A stretch of 64,000 nt of DNA from Pseudomonas asiatica. Lineage in GTDB: Bacteria; Pseudomonadota; Gammaproteobacteria; Pseudomonadales; Pseudomonadaceae. Below are positions 42,431 through 51,239 of the stretch, piece by piece. The notes below the pieces were generated by a model. It was given only the letters and a program-made list of their open reading frames with translations, was not told the DNA's origin and did no database searches. Every line of letters starts with the position of its first letter. The stretch's first letter is position 1. The position numbers were made by a program, and so were the translations under genes. The DNA lies in NCBI RefSeq assembly GCF_040214835.1, contig NZ_CP157874.1, positions 1 to 64,000 of the forward strand. The letters run 5' to 3'.

Positions 42431-42580
42431 GTTGACTCTCCTTTGCAGTATGGACTGTAAGGATTGCGACCTTGGGCCCGCGGGAAAGTGCGATCGAACT
42501 TTCGCCAATGGTGACCGCTCGCAGGTAAACCAGGCCTGCGCTGCTAGGCTCAATCTCACCATCATCCGAGGAGAGCGCTC

Positions 42581-42796
42581 ATGACCGATCATCACACCTA
42601 CAAGAAGATCGAACTGGTGGGGTCTTCGACCACCAGCATCGAAGAGGCGATCAACAATGCCCTGGCCGAAGCCGGCAAGAGCATCAAGCACCTGGAGTGG
42701 TTCGAAGTGATAGATACCCGTGGCCATATCCGTGACAACAAGGCGGCGCACTTCCAGGTCACGCTGAAGGTCGGCTTCCGTATCGCCAATAGCTGA
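42581..42796 (+). CDS. Dodecin (flavin-storage protein)
   Basis: The 71-residue protein MTDHHTYKKIELVGSSTTS with WFEVIDTRGHI and FQVTLKVGFRI is a canonical bacterial dodecin, a dodecameric hollow sphere that stores riboflavin or FMN. It starts after GAGGAGAGCGC and is followed by two GC-rich hairpins. Confidence 0.93.
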   Translation: MTDHHTYKKIELVGSSTTSIEEAINNALAEAGKSIKHLEWFEVIDTRGHIRDNKAAHFQVTLKVGFRIANS

Positions 42797-42802
42797 AACA
42801 CT

Positions 42803-42867
42803 GCCGGGCTGGATGAGCCCGGCATGATGGGGTATTTAGGGAGGGGGCGCCTTGGCGGGCGCCCTTT
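42803..42867 (+). terminator. Two consecutive hairpins after the dodecin gene
   Basis: GCCGGGCT-GGATG-AGCCCGGC (42803-42823) has no T-tract. The second stem, GGGCGCC-TTGGCG-GGCGCCC (42845-42864), is followed by TTT and is the better terminator. Confidence 0.65.
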
Positions 42868-42897
42868 CTGATTTCATCTGCACAAGGAAAGCGAGTG

Positions 42898-43119
42898 ATG
42901 AACAAACTGATTCTGGCGCTGGGCCTGATGACCCTGGCCGGTGGTGCGCTGGCGGCGGGCAAGCCGTGCGAGGAGCTCAAGGCAGAGATTGCGGCCAAGC
43001 TGGATGCCAAGGGTGTTACCGGCTACAAGCTGGAGATCGTCGACAAGGGCGACCCGGCCGGCAAGGTGATTGGCAGCTGCGAGGCTGGTACCAAGGAGAT
43101 TGTGTACCGGCGCGGCTAA
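42898..43119 (+). CDS. DUF1161 periplasmic protein (copy 1)
   Basis: The 73-residue protein has signal peptide MNKLILALGLMTLAGGALAAG, then KPCEELKAEIAAKLDAKGVT and a C-terminal CEAGTKEIVYRR. Two cysteines probably form a disulfide. The start is ATG 42898; GTG 42895 is adjacent. Function unknown. It is a paralogue of the gene at 44874. Confidence 0.82.
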   Translation: MNKLILALGLMTLAGGALAAGKPCEELKAEIAAKLDAKGVTGYKLEIVDKGDPAGKVIGSCEAGTKEIVYRRG

Positions 43120-43124
43120 TGTGC

Positions 43125-43214
43125 TGGCTTCTTCGCGGGCTCGCCCGCTCCCACAGGGATATCACAGGCCTGAGAGCGACGCTGTACCTGTGGGAGCGGG
43201 TTTACCCGCGAAGA
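43125..43214. repeat. REP pair (family 1)
   Basis: CTTCTTCGCGGGCTCGCCCG and the inverted TGTGGGAGCGGGTTTACCCG arm lie between convergent genes. The right arm ends 3 bp from the stop codon of the LLM oxidoreductase. Confidence 0.88.
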
Positions 43215-43217
43215 AGA

Positions 43218-44222
43218 TCACGCGGTCTTGAGAGCCTGCGCCAACAGTTCGTAGGATCGAATCCGGTCCGCATGCTCATACAAATCACAGGTGAAGATCA
43301 GCTCATTTGCCCCGGTCTGCTCCAGCAGCACTTCCACCTTGGCCCGCACCTTCTGCGGGCTGCCGATCATCGCCAGGCCGAGGAAGCTGCCCACCGCATC
43401 CCGTTCATGGGGTAGCCACAACCCGTCCATGCTTTCCACCGGCGGCTTCTGCATAAGGCTCTGCCCGCGAATCAGCGCGAGGATGCGCTGGTACACCGAC
43501 GTGGCCAGGTACTCGGCCTTTTCGTCGGTTTCCGCCACCACCATGGGGATGCCCAGCATCACATACGGCTTGTCCAATGTGGTCGAGGGCTTGAAGTGGT
43601 TGCGGTACACGCGGATCGCCTCGTGCATGTAGCGCGGCGCAAAGTGCGAGGCGAAGGCGTAGGGCATGCCGCGCATGCCGGCCAGTTGAGCGCTGAACAG
43701 GCTGGAGCCGAGCAGCCACATCGGTACGTCGGTGTCGTGCCCTGGTACGGCGATCACTTTTTGATCATCGGTACGCGGGCCGAGGTAGCGTGACAGTTCC
43801 TCGACATCGTCCGGGAAGTCATCCGGGCCGCCGGCGCGGTCGCGGCGCAGGGCGTAGGCAGTCATCTGGTCGGAACCCGGCGCGCGGCCCAACCCCAGGT
43901 CGATGCGCCCCGGGTACAGGCTGGCCAGGGTGCCGAACTGCTCGGCGATCACCAGCGGCGCATGGTTGGGCAGCATGACCCCGCCAGAGCCCACGCGAAT
44001 GCTCGAGGTGCCCCCTGCCAGGTAGCCGATCAGCACCGAAGTCGCCGAACTGGCGATGCCGTCCATGTTGTGGTGCTCGGCCACCCAGAAGCGGTTGTAG
44101 CCAAAGCGCTCAACGTGCTGCGCCAGGTCCAGCGAGTTGCGCAGCGACTGCGCCGGGCCGGCGTCGGCGCGTACTGGCACCAGGTCGAGGGTGGAAATCT
44201 TCAGATCACGCAGCTGCGTCAT
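43218..44222 (-). CDS. LLM-class (luciferase-like) flavin oxidoreductase
   Basis: The 334-residue protein starts at 44222 ([20 protein letters not shown]) after GGAGG. It has family features [40 protein letters not shown] and [19 protein letters not shown] of the group-1 luciferase-like monooxygenases. The substrate is unknown; such proteins use FMNH2 or F420. It is divergent from osmC. Confidence 0.86.
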   Translation of the reverse strand: MTQLRDLKISTLDLVPVRADAGPAQSLRNSLDLAQHVERFGYNRFWVAEHHNMDGIASSATSVLIGYLAGGTSSIRVGSGGVMLPNHAPLVIAEQFGTLASLYPGRIDLGLGRAPGSDQMTAYALRRDRAGGPDDFPDDVEELSRYLGPRTDDQKVIAVPGHDTDVPMWLLGSSLFSAQLAGMRGMPYAFASHFAPRYMHEAIRVYRNHFKPSTTLDKPYVMLGIPMVVAETDEKAEYLATSVYQRILALIRGQSLMQKPPVESMDGLWLPHERDAVGSFLGLAMIGSPQKVRAKVEVLLEQTGANELIFTCDLYEHADRIRSYELLAQALKTA

Positions 44223-44374
44223 GGAGCCTCCGCAAAGGTATTTGGCCACAGGCCTTCTCAACTCTGTATGGGCACATTCGACGGATTCAATGCTTGCCGT
44301 GCGATTGCTCTGAACTTGCCGTAGGCGGCTGACCTCTGAAGCCATAAGCATGTAACCCGAGACCAGGAGGCATC

Positions 44375-44800
44375 ATGAAAAAGACAGCATCGGCTATCTG
44401 GCAAGGTGGCCTGAAGGACGGCAAAGGCCTGCTTTCTACCGAAAGCGGCGCGCTCAAGCAGAACCCCTACGGCTTCAACACCCGTTTCGAGGGCTCGCCC
44501 GGGACCAACCCGGAGGAGCTGATCGGCGCGGCGCACGCCGGCTGCTTCTCGATGGCACTGTCGATGATGCTGGGCGAAGCGGGGTTCACCCCGGACAGGA
44601 TCGACACCGCTGCCGAAGTGACACTCGACAAGCAAGCTGATGGATTTGCCATTACGGCGGTGCATCTGGTGCTCAGGGCCAAGGTGCCTGGGGCGAGTGA
44701 AGCGCAATTCTTGCAGATCGCCGACAAGGCCAAGGCCGGTTGCCCGGTGTCCAAGGTGCTGAACGCGAAGATCAGCCTGGATGCGGCGCTGGTGGGTTGA
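44375..44800 (+). CDS. osmC: OsmC-type peroxiredoxin
   Basis: The 141-residue protein starts MKKTASAIWQGGLKDGKG, with the two redox cysteines in AHAGCFSMAL and KAGCPVSKVL. It reduces organic hydroperoxides. The QNPYGFNTRFEG and NPEELIGAAHA segments match OsmC more than Ohr. It starts after CCAGGAGGCATC. Confidence 0.92.
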   Translation: MKKTASAIWQGGLKDGKGLLSTESGALKQNPYGFNTRFEGSPGTNPEELIGAAHAGCFSMALSMMLGEAGFTPDRIDTAAEVTLDKQADGFAITAVHLVLRAKVPGASEAQFLQIADKAKAGCPVSKVLNAKISLDAALVG

Positions 44801-44873
44801 AGCAGTGCAATGAGGGCGGTTTGTTGTAGTCTAAACAGCGTCGGCAGCACGCTGCCCTTTCAGGAGCCGTTTC

Positions 44874-45107
44874 ATGATTCGCGTAGCAATCACCGTGTTG
44901 GCTTCCCTGGTCGCCACATCTGCGTTGGCGGCGGTCAAACCGTGCGAGGAGCTCAAAGCCGAGATCGAGGCCAAGATCCAGGCCCAGGGTGTTTCGTCCT
45001 ATACCCTGGAGATCGTGCCCAACAGCGAGGTCAAGGACCAGAACATGGTCGTCGGGACCTGCGATGGTGGGACCAAGAAGATCATTTATCAGAAGAATGA
45101 TCGGTAG
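44874..45107 (+). CDS. DUF1161 periplasmic protein (copy 2)
   Basis: The 77-residue protein has a signal peptide ending TSALA and the same KPCEELKAEIEAKIQAQGV core and CDGGTKKIIYQK tail as copy 1 at 42898. Only the LLM and osmC genes lie between the two copies, pointing to a local duplication followed by rearrangement. Function unknown. Confidence 0.82.
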   Translation: MIRVAITVLASLVATSALAAVKPCEELKAEIEAKIQAQGVSSYTLEIVPNSEVKDQNMVVGTCDGGTKKIIYQKNDR

Positions 45108-45118
45108 GTTCAGGATTT

Positions 45119-45200
45119 TGGGGGCCGCTTTGCGGCCCTATCGCGACACAAGGCCGCTCCTACAGGGATCGCGTATCTCCTATAGGAGCAATGCAGCCCC
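45119..45200. repeat. REP pair (family 2), right arm degenerate
   Basis: The left arm GGGGGCCGCTTTGCGGCCC-TATCGCGACACAAGG is intact. The right arm is reduced to TATAGGAGCAATGCAGCCCC, having lost its middle. It lies between convergent DUF1161 and lipoprotein genes. Confidence 0.8.
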
Positions 45201-45203
45201 AGG

Positions 45204-45617
45204 TCAAGGAATGCAGAACACCTCGCTAGGCTCGTTCACCACCACCTTGCGGCTGCCGTCATACAGCAGCACCTGCGGTTCCATCACCGGCGCCCGTGCC
45301 TCCAGGCGATAGCGTTCACCGGCCTTGAAGTTGTCAAAGCGCACGGTCAGGTAGCAGGTACGGTCCCTGGGCTGGGTCATGAGGCCGCCCCCATATATCT
45401 CGTAATCGAAGCGCACTACCAGTTCGTGCTTGCCTGGCGTCACCTGGAAGTAGCGGCCATCTTCCAAGCGCTTGCCGTCGAGGCGGTCGGCCATGATCAC
45501 CCTGCCGGGAGTCATGGTGTACAGGTCGACCCAGGCCTGCTTGGGGTCGACGGGCGGCAAGGGGCTGGCGCAAGCCCCCAGTGCACTGAGGGCGATCAGC
45601 ATCATGGGCTGGCGCAT
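45204..45617 (-). CDS. Putative lipoprotein (paralogue A)
   Basis: The 137-residue protein has a lipobox LSALGAC at the end of its signal peptide (Cys15). The mature part contains DPKQAWVDLY, GRYFQVTPGKHELVVRFDYE and CYLTVRFDNFKAGERYRLEA. It is clearly related to the equal-length lipoprotein at 45673-46086. Function unknown; the pattern suggests a small beta-rich domain. Confidence 0.8.
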   Translation of the reverse strand: MRQPMMLIALSALGACASPLPPVDPKQAWVDLYTMTPGRVIMADRLDGKRLEDGRYFQVTPGKHELVVRFDYEIYGGGLMTQPRDRTCYLTVRFDNFKAGERYRLEARAPVMEPQVLLYDGSRKVVVNEPSEVFCIP

Positions 45618-45672
45618 GGCAATACTCCCACTTGCGATTCATAGGCTACAAGCATAGCGCCGTTTGTGCGTT

Positions 45673-46086
45673 TCAGGTGCGCTGGCAGCCTGCAGGCAAG
45701 CCCTGGCCAACCAGTTTTTGCTGATGGTCGTAGAGTTTGATCCAAGGGCGGAAACCGATGCTGCCAGCCTGCAGCTGGTAGCGCTGGCCGGCACTGAAAT
45801 CCTTGAAGGTCAGCTTGACCTGGCAATCCCGCCACAACGGCTCCTCGACCGGGCCGATATTGCTGGGGGTAACCGGAAACTGGTAGCGCACGGTCAGCTC
45901 GTGGCTGCCGGGCTGTACTTCGAAATAACGGCTGTCGGCCCAGTCGCGTTCATCTACCTGCACGGCGTGCAGCGAGGTGTTGTCGTAGGGCGTGAGGTCG
46001 ATCCAGGCCTGGTTCGGGTCCGGGTCTGGCAAGGTCGAACAGGCGGATATCAGCAACAGTGAGCCGGTGACCAACAGTGCACGCAT
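45673..46086 (-). CDS. Putative lipoprotein (paralogue B)
   Basis: The 137-residue protein is read from 46086 (MRALLVTGSLLLISACSTLP), with lipobox LISAC. It has the same internal plan as paralogue A: DPNQAWIDLTPYDN, SRYFEVQPGSHELTVRYQF and CQVKLTFKDFSAGQRYQLQA. It is divergent from the DUF2265 peptidase gene, and the pair may share its promoter region. Function unknown. Confidence 0.8.
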   Translation of the reverse strand: MRALLVTGSLLLISACSTLPDPDPNQAWIDLTPYDNTSLHAVQVDERDWADSRYFEVQPGSHELTVRYQFPVTPSNIGPVEEPLWRDCQVKLTFKDFSAGQRYQLQAGSIGFRPWIKLYDHQQKLVGQGLPAGCQRT

Positions 46087-46153
46087 GGCGAAACTCCCCC
46101 TTGGCGAGATAGTCTTGGAGTGAATCGGCCTTGAGCGAGTCAGACAGTCCCGG

Positions 46154-47245
46154 ATGCTTCGACTTATTCTTATGCAGCGCTCAGGCCCTGGGCCACTCGA
46201 CCTTGTTTTCACCCGTTTGGTTCCCCTGCTGGCGGTGCTCCTGCTGAACGGTTGCAGCAGCGCCGCCTATTATGGGCAGTTGGCCGAGGGCCAGTGGCAG
46301 CTGCTACGCGCACGGCAGCCGGTGGATCAGGTAGTGGCCAACCCGGCCACTTCAGCGCAATTGCGCGCGCGCCTGGAACACGCCAAGCAGGCGCGGGCAT
46401 TTGCCAGCCAGCAGCTGAAGCTGCCGGACAACCGCAGCTACCGGGTGTACGCCGACCTTGGCCGGCCTTACGTGGTATGGAATGTGTTCGCTACCCCCGA
46501 GCTGTCGTTGCAGCCAGTGACACACTGCTTCCCGATCGCGGGATGTGTGGCCTATCGCGGCTATTACCAGCAAGGCGCGGCGCGTGGGGCGGCGGCGTTG
46601 ATGCGCCAGGACGGCATGGATGTATACGTGGGCGGCGTGGAGGCCTATTCGACCCTGGGCTGGTTCGACGACCCGATCCTGTCGTCGATGGTGGGTTGGA
46701 GCGACGAGCGCCTGGCCACGCTGATCTTCCATGAGCTGGCCCACCAGCGCTTCTATGTGCAGGACGACACCGAGTTCAACGAGTCGTTTGCTTCCTTCGT
46801 CGAGCAGGAAGGCACGCGGCAATGGCGCGTGGCGCGGGGCCTTGCTGCCTCTGGCGGGGAGCAGGGGCAGCAGCGTGAGCAGTTCATCCGGTTGGTGCTG
46901 GCCAGCCGCGAGCGGTTGCAGGCGATTTATGCCGGGCCTCTGGATGATGCGCAGAAGCGGACGGCCAAGCAGGCGGAGTTCGAGCGGCTTAGGCGGGAAT
47001 ACCGGCAAGTGCGTGATGCCCAGTGGGGTGGTGACAAGCGCTATGACGCCTGGATGTATGGGCCGATGAGCAATGCCAAGTTGCTGCCGTTCGGGCTGTA
47101 TGACCAGTGGGTACCGGCGTTTGCGGCGGTGTTCCGTGAGGTTGATGGGGATTGGCAGCGTTTTTATCACCGGGTCGAGCAATTGGGGCGGTTGCCGATC
47201 GATGAGAGGAAGGCAGCCTTACGGCGGTTGATGGTTAGCCGGTGA
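46154..47245 (+). CDS. DUF2265-family putative aminopeptidase, lipoprotein
   Basis: The 363-residue protein carries a lipobox LLLNGC after a hydrophobic stretch and the metalloprotease motif FHELAHQRFYVQDDTEFNES (HExxH plus downstream Glu). VGGVEAYSTLGWFDDPILS is the family signature before the motif. Members are annotated as putative aminopeptidases of the envelope. The start at 46154 has no strong ribosome site; ATG 46172 is an alternative that keeps the lipobox. Confidence 0.84.
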   Translation: MLRLILMQRSGPGPLDLVFTRLVPLLAVLLLNGCSSAAYYGQLAEGQWQLLRARQPVDQVVANPATSAQLRARLEHAKQARAFASQQLKLPDNRSYRVYADLGRPYVVWNVFATPELSLQPVTHCFPIAGCVAYRGYYQQGAARGAAALMRQDGMDVYVGGVEAYSTLGWFDDPILSSMVGWSDERLATLIFHELAHQRFYVQDDTEFNESFASFVEQEGTRQWRVARGLAASGGEQGQQREQFIRLVLASRERLQAIYAGPLDDAQKRTAKQAEFERLRREYRQVRDAQWGGDKRYDAWMYGPMSNAKLLPFGLYDQWVPAFAAVFREVDGDWQRFYHRVEQLGRLPIDERKAALRRLMVSR

Positions 47246-47250
47246 GATTT

Positions 47251-47354
47251 TGGGGCCGCCTTGCGGCCCATCGCGACGCAAGGCCGCTCCTACAGAAGGT
47301 ACGCGATCGCCTGTAGGAGCGGCCTTGTGTCGCGATGGGCTGCAAAGCAGCCCC
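47251..47354. repeat. REP pair (family 2)
   Basis: GGGGCCGCCTTGCGGCCC-ATCGCGACGCAAGG and the inverted TAGGAGCGGCCTTGTGTCGC arm lie between the convergent peptidase and HAD genes. Confidence 0.88.
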
Positions 47355-47362
47355 CAGGGCCA

Positions 47363-48013
47363 TCAAGCCTTGAGGAACGCCTGATGCATCTCGGCCAAGG
47401 TAGCAAAGTGGTAGGCCGGCTCTTCGGCCATCAACTCTTCCTGGCTACCAAACCCGTACCCCACCGCCACCGCCTGCAAGCCATTGCTGCGCGCACCGAT
47501 CAGGTCATGCTTGCGGTCGCCGATCATCAGCGTCTGCGCCGGGTCCAGCCCTTCTTCATCAAGCAGGTGGCGAATCAACTCGACCTTGTTGGTGCGTGTG
47601 CCATCCAGTTCACTGCCATAGATCACCTTGAAGTGGTGGTCGAAGGCGAAGTGCCGGGCGATTTCACGGGCGAACTTCCACGGCTTGGAGGTGGCGATGT
47701 ACAGCGTGCGACCCTGGCCGTTGAGTGCTTCGAGCAGCTCCGGCACACCTTCGAACACCAGGTTTTCGTACAGGCCGGTGACGCTGAAGCGTTCCCGATA
47801 GAAGTTCACCGCATCCCAGGCCTTCGCTTCGTCGAAGCTGTAGAACTGCATGAAGGCCTGCAGCAGGGGTGGGCCGATGAAGTGCTCGAGGCGGGTGAGG
47901 TCCGGCTCGTCGATGCCCAGGTTGGCCAGGGCATACTGGATCGAGCGGGTGATGCCCTGGCGCGGGTCGGTCAGGGTGCCGTCGAGGTCGAAGAGGATGT
48001 TTTGCTGGTGCAT
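47363..48013 (-). CDS. HAD-family phosphatase (Gph-like)
   Basis: The 216-residue protein starts at 48013 (MHQQNILFDLDGTLTDPRQG). HAD motif I is FDLDGTLTD, motif II IATSKPWKFA and motif IV IGDRKHDLIGARSNG, with an alpha-helical cap, as in phosphoglycolate-phosphatase-like enzymes. The Pro-Arg-Gln-Gly segment (DPRQGITRSI) is shared with the nucleotidase-like subgroup. The substrate cannot be fixed from sequence. Confidence 0.86.
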   Translation of the reverse strand: MHQQNILFDLDGTLTDPRQGITRSIQYALANLGIDEPDLTRLEHFIGPPLLQAFMQFYSFDEAKAWDAVNFYRERFSVTGLYENLVFEGVPELLEALNGQGRTLYIATSKPWKFAREIARHFAFDHHFKVIYGSELDGTRTNKVELIRHLLDEEGLDPAQTLMIGDRKHDLIGARSNGLQAVAVGYGFGSQEELMAEEPAYHFATLAEMHQAFLKA

Positions 48014-48042
48014 TTGCGGGTTCCACTTTGAATGCTGCGTGG

Positions 48043-48131
48043 TCTTCTTCGCGGGTAAACCCGCTCCCACAGGGATATCACAGGGCCTGAGGCCGGCGCC
48101 GTACCTGTGGGAGCGGGTTTACCCGCGAATG
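48043..48131. repeat. REP pair (family 1)
   Basis: CTTCTTCGCGGGTAAACCCG and the inverted TGTGGGAGCGGGTTTACCCG copy lie between the HAD gene start and the 3' end of the gamma-carbonic anhydrase gene. The internal GGGATATCACAGG-CCTGAG spacer is shared with the 43125 pair. Confidence 0.9.
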
Positions 48132-48134
48132 CGG

Positions 48135-48683
48135 TCATTCAGGTTGATCGTAGCCTTCGGCCAAGTGCTGGTCCTTGAGCTTCACGTAGTTACTGGCGCT
48201 GTAGGCGAAAAATGCGTGTTCCTGTTCGTTCAGCAGTCGGGCCTGTTTCACCGGGCTGCCCATGTACAGGTAGCCACTGACCAGGCGCTTGCCCGGCGGC
48301 ACCAGGCTGCCGGCGCCGATGATCACTTCGTCTTCGACGATGGCGCCGTCCATGATGGTGCTGCCCATGCCGACCAGGATGCGGTTGCCCAGGGTGCAGC
48401 CATGCAGCATGACCTTGTGGCCGATGGTCACTTCGTCACCGATGATCAGCGGGAAGCCGTCCGGGTTGAACGGGCCGGCATGGGTGATGTGCAGCACGCT
48501 GCCGTCCTGCACGCTGGTACGCGCGCCAATGCGGATTCGGTGCATGTCGCCGCGTATCACGGTCAACGGCCAGACGGAGCTGTCCTCACCGATTTCCACG
48601 TCGCCCAGCACTACCGCCGATCGGTCGACGAAGGCCCTGGGCCCAACTTTCGGAGTGTGTTGCTGGAAGCTTCGGATGGCCAT
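48135..48683 (-). CDS. Gamma-carbonic anhydrase family protein
   Basis: The 182-residue left-handed beta-helix protein has hexapeptide repeats (VVLGDVEIGEDSSVWPLTVI, RGDMHRIRIG) and the metal histidines in LHITHAG and GHKVMLHGC. It is similar to E. coli YrdA/PaaY. Activity as a carbonic anhydrase is known for some members only. It is divergent from prlC. Confidence 0.88.
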   Translation of the reverse strand: MAIRSFQQHTPKVGPRAFVDRSAVVLGDVEIGEDSSVWPLTVIRGDMHRIRIGARTSVQDGSVLHITHAGPFNPDGFPLIIGDEVTIGHKVMLHGCTLGNRILVGMGSTIMDGAIVEDEVIIGAGSLVPPGKRLVSGYLYMGSPVKQARLLNEQEHAFFAYSASNYVKLKDQHLAEGYDQPE

Positions 48684-48785
48684 GATAGCGTCTCTCATCT
48701 GTGCCGATAGGCAGGCTGCTTGCTGCGGTCGGCGTCGATTGTAATTAAGATGGGGCAGTGTTTCTTCTGCCAAGGTATCCAAACC

Positions 48786-50837
48786 GTGAGTGCGAACAAC
48801 CCGCTTCTGCAGTCCTACGATCTGCCGCCCTTCTCGCAAATTCGTGCCGAACACGTATTGCCGGCAATCGAAGCGATCCTGGCCGACAACCGTAAAGCCA
48901 TTGCCGAGATCCTCGAAAAGCAGGGCAAGAACCCTACCTGGGCTGGCCTGGTGCTGGCCATGGACGAACTGAACGACCGCTTGGGCGCCGCCTGGAGCCC
49001 GGTCAGCCACCTCAATGCGGTGTGCAACAGCGCGCAGCTGCGCGAAGCCTACGAGTCGTGCCTGCCAGCGCTGAGCGCCTACTCTACCGAACTGGGCCAG
49101 AACCGTGCGCTGTTCGAAGCCTACCAGGCGCTGATCGACAGCCCCGAGGCCGCCGGTTTCGACGTGGCGCAAAAGACTATCCTCGAGCATGCCCTGCGTG
49201 ACTTCCGCCTGTCGGGTATCGACCTGCCGGCGGATAAACAGCAACGCTACGCCGAAGTGCAGAGCAAGCTCAGCGAGCTGGGCAGCCGTTTCTCCAACCA
49301 GCTGCTCGACGCTACCCAGGCCTGGACCAAGCACGTTACCGACGAAGCCGCGCTGGCCGGCCTGACCGACTCGGCCAAGGCGCAGATGGCCGCCGCCGCC
49401 CAGGCCAAGGGCCTCGACGGCTGGCTGATCACCCTGGAATTCCCCAGCTACTACGCGGTGATGACCTACGCCAGCGACCGCGCCCTGCGCGAAGAGCTGT
49501 ACGCCGCCTACTGCACTCGCGCCTCGGACCAGGGCCCGAATGCCGGCCAGTTCGACAACGGCCCGGTGATGCAGGAAATCCTCGGCCTGCGCCAGGAACT
49601 GGCCGAACTGCTGGGCTACAAGAACTACGCCGAGCTGAGCCTGGCCACCAAGATGGCCGAGTCCAGCGACCAGGTGCTGAGCTTCCTGCGTGACCTGGCC
49701 AAGCGTTCCAAGCCGTTCGCCGCCCAGGACCTGGAGCAGCTCAAGGGCTACGCCGCCGAGCAGGGCTGCCCTGAGCTGGCCAGCTGGGACGCCGGCTACT
49801 TCGGCGAGAAGCTGCGCGAGCAGCGTTACAGCGTGTCGCAGGAGGCCCTGCGCGCCTACTTCCCGATCGACAAGGTGCTGGGTGGCCTGTTCAGCATCGT
49901 GCAGCGCCTGTACGGCATCGAGATCGCCGAACTCAAGGGCTTCGACAGCTGGCACCCGGATGTGCGCCTGTTCGAGATCAAGGAAAACGGCCAGCACGTC
50001 GGCCGCTTCTTCTTCGACCTCTACGCCCGCGCCAACAAGCGTGGCGGCGCCTGGATGGATGGCGCGCGTGACCGTCGCCGCACAGCCGCTGGCCAGTTGC
50101 AGAGCCCGGTGGCCAACCTGGTGTGCAACTTCACCCCGGCCGCGCCCGGCAAGCCGGCGCTGTTGACCCACGATGAAGTCACCACCTTGTTCCACGAGTT
50201 CGGCCACGGCCTGCACCACATGCTGACCCGCATCGAGCATGCCGGTGTATCCGGCATCAACGGCGTGGCCTGGGACGCGGTCGAACTGCCGAGCCAGTTC
50301 ATGGAAAACTGGTGCTGGGAGCCGGAAGGCCTGGCACTGATCTCCGCCCACTACGAAACCGGTGCCCCACTGCCCCAGGACCTGCTGGACAAGATGCTGG
50401 CGGCGAAAAACTTCCAGTCGGGCATGATGATGGTGCGCCAGCTGGAGTTCTCGCTGTTCGACTTTGAACTGCATGCCACCCATGGCGACGGCCGCAGCGT
50501 GCTGCAGGTGCTCGAAGGCGTACGCGACGAGGTGTCGGTCATGCGCCCACCGGCGTACAACCGCTTCCCCAACAGCTTTGCGCACATCTTCGCTGGTGGT
50601 TATGCCGCGGGCTACTACAGCTACAAGTGGGCCGAAGTGCTGTCGGCCGACGCCTTCTCGCGCTTCGAGGAAGAAGGCGTGCTGAATGCCGAAACCGGCC
50701 GTGCCTTCCGTGAGGCTATCCTGGCACGCGGTGGTTCGCGCGAGCCGATGGAGCTGTTCGTCGACTTCCGTGGCCGTGAGCCTTCCATCGATGCCTTGCT
50801 GCGCCATAGTGGCCTGAGCGAGGACGCTGCAGCATGA
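48786..50837 (+). CDS. prlC: Oligopeptidase A (M3 family)
   Basis: The 683-residue protein is read from GTG 48786 (V-S-A-N-N-P-L-L). It has the zinc site FHEFGHGLHHML with the third ligand Glu in WDAVELPSQFMENW, and substrate-binding HIFAGGYAAGYYSY. It degrades peptides of about 5-20 residues, including cleaved signal peptides, in the cytoplasm. Its stop overlaps the YheV-type gene by 4 bp. A second M3 paralogue lies 400 bp downstream. Confidence 0.95.
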   Translation: MSANNPLLQSYDLPPFSQIRAEHVLPAIEAILADNRKAIAEILEKQGKNPTWAGLVLAMDELNDRLGAAWSPVSHLNAVCNSAQLREAYESCLPALSAYSTELGQNRALFEAYQALIDSPEAAGFDVAQKTILEHALRDFRLSGIDLPADKQQRYAEVQSKLSELGSRFSNQLLDATQAWTKHVTDEAALAGLTDSAKAQMAAAAQAKGLDGWLITLEFPSYYAVMTYASDRALREELYAAYCTRASDQGPNAGQFDNGPVMQEILGLRQELAELLGYKNYAELSLATKMAESSDQVLSFLRDLAKRSKPFAAQDLEQLKGYAAEQGCPELASWDAGYFGEKLREQRYSVSQEALRAYFPIDKVLGGLFSIVQRLYGIEIAELKGFDSWHPDVRLFEIKENGQHVGRFFFDLYARANKRGGAWMDGARDRRRTAAGQLQSPVANLVCNFTPAAPGKPALLTHDEVTTLFHEFGHGLHHMLTRIEHAGVSGINGVAWDAVELPSQFMENWCWEPEGLALISAHYETGAPLPQDLLDKMLAAKNFQSGMMMVRQLEFSLFDFELHATHGDGRSVLQVLEGVRDEVSVMRPPAYNRFPNSFAHIFAGGYAAGYYSYKWAEVLSADAFSRFEEEGVLNAETGRAFREAILARGGSREPMELFVDFRGREPSIDALLRHSGLSEDAAA

Positions 50838-51115
50838 GCGAGGTAGCCGTGAACAAGACCAAGAAACGCTTCATTGCCGGGGCGGTATGCCCGGCGTGCA
50901 GCGAGACCGACAAGCTGATGATGTGGAACGAAGACGGCGTACCGCACCGCGAGTGCGTGGCCTGCGGCTTTACCGACACCCTCAACGAGCAGGGCTTGTC
51001 GGTGCCGAAGGAACTCGGCACTCGGGTCAACCATCTGGAGCCGAAAGCCGCGCCGGCCAAGGTACAGACGGTGCAGTTCTTCCCCAACCCGAAGCTGAAG
51101 AAACCGGCTGAATAA
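50834..51115 (+). CDS. YheV-family zinc-ribbon protein
   Basis: The 93-residue protein has KKRFIAGAVCPACSETDKLM and HRECVACGF, a four-cysteine zinc ribbon (two CxxC pairs), then FFPNPKLKKPAE. It belongs to the YheV (DUF2387) family, role unknown. It overlaps prlC by ATGA, so the two are co-translated, as in other gammaproteobacteria. Confidence 0.88.
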   Translation: MSEVAVNKTKKRFIAGAVCPACSETDKLMMWNEDGVPHRECVACGFTDTLNEQGLSVPKELGTRVNHLEPKAAPAKVQTVQFFPNPKLKKPAE

Positions 51116-51239
51116 AGCCGTCGTGCCGCCCGGGCGTCGTGCCCGGGCCGGCATGCCCGGGTGGTAGATAGTCAGGCCACCTGCTGCACGCTGGCCATGC
51201 AAGCTCGCCTGCTCTTCTCTCCGAGCAAGGTGTTGCACC

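Noticed and set aside
51121..51190. Three CCCGGG palindromes after the YheV gene as a structured RNA
   Set aside because: Short GC-rich palindromes can arise easily at this base composition. They probably form a simple 3' hairpin without further organisation.
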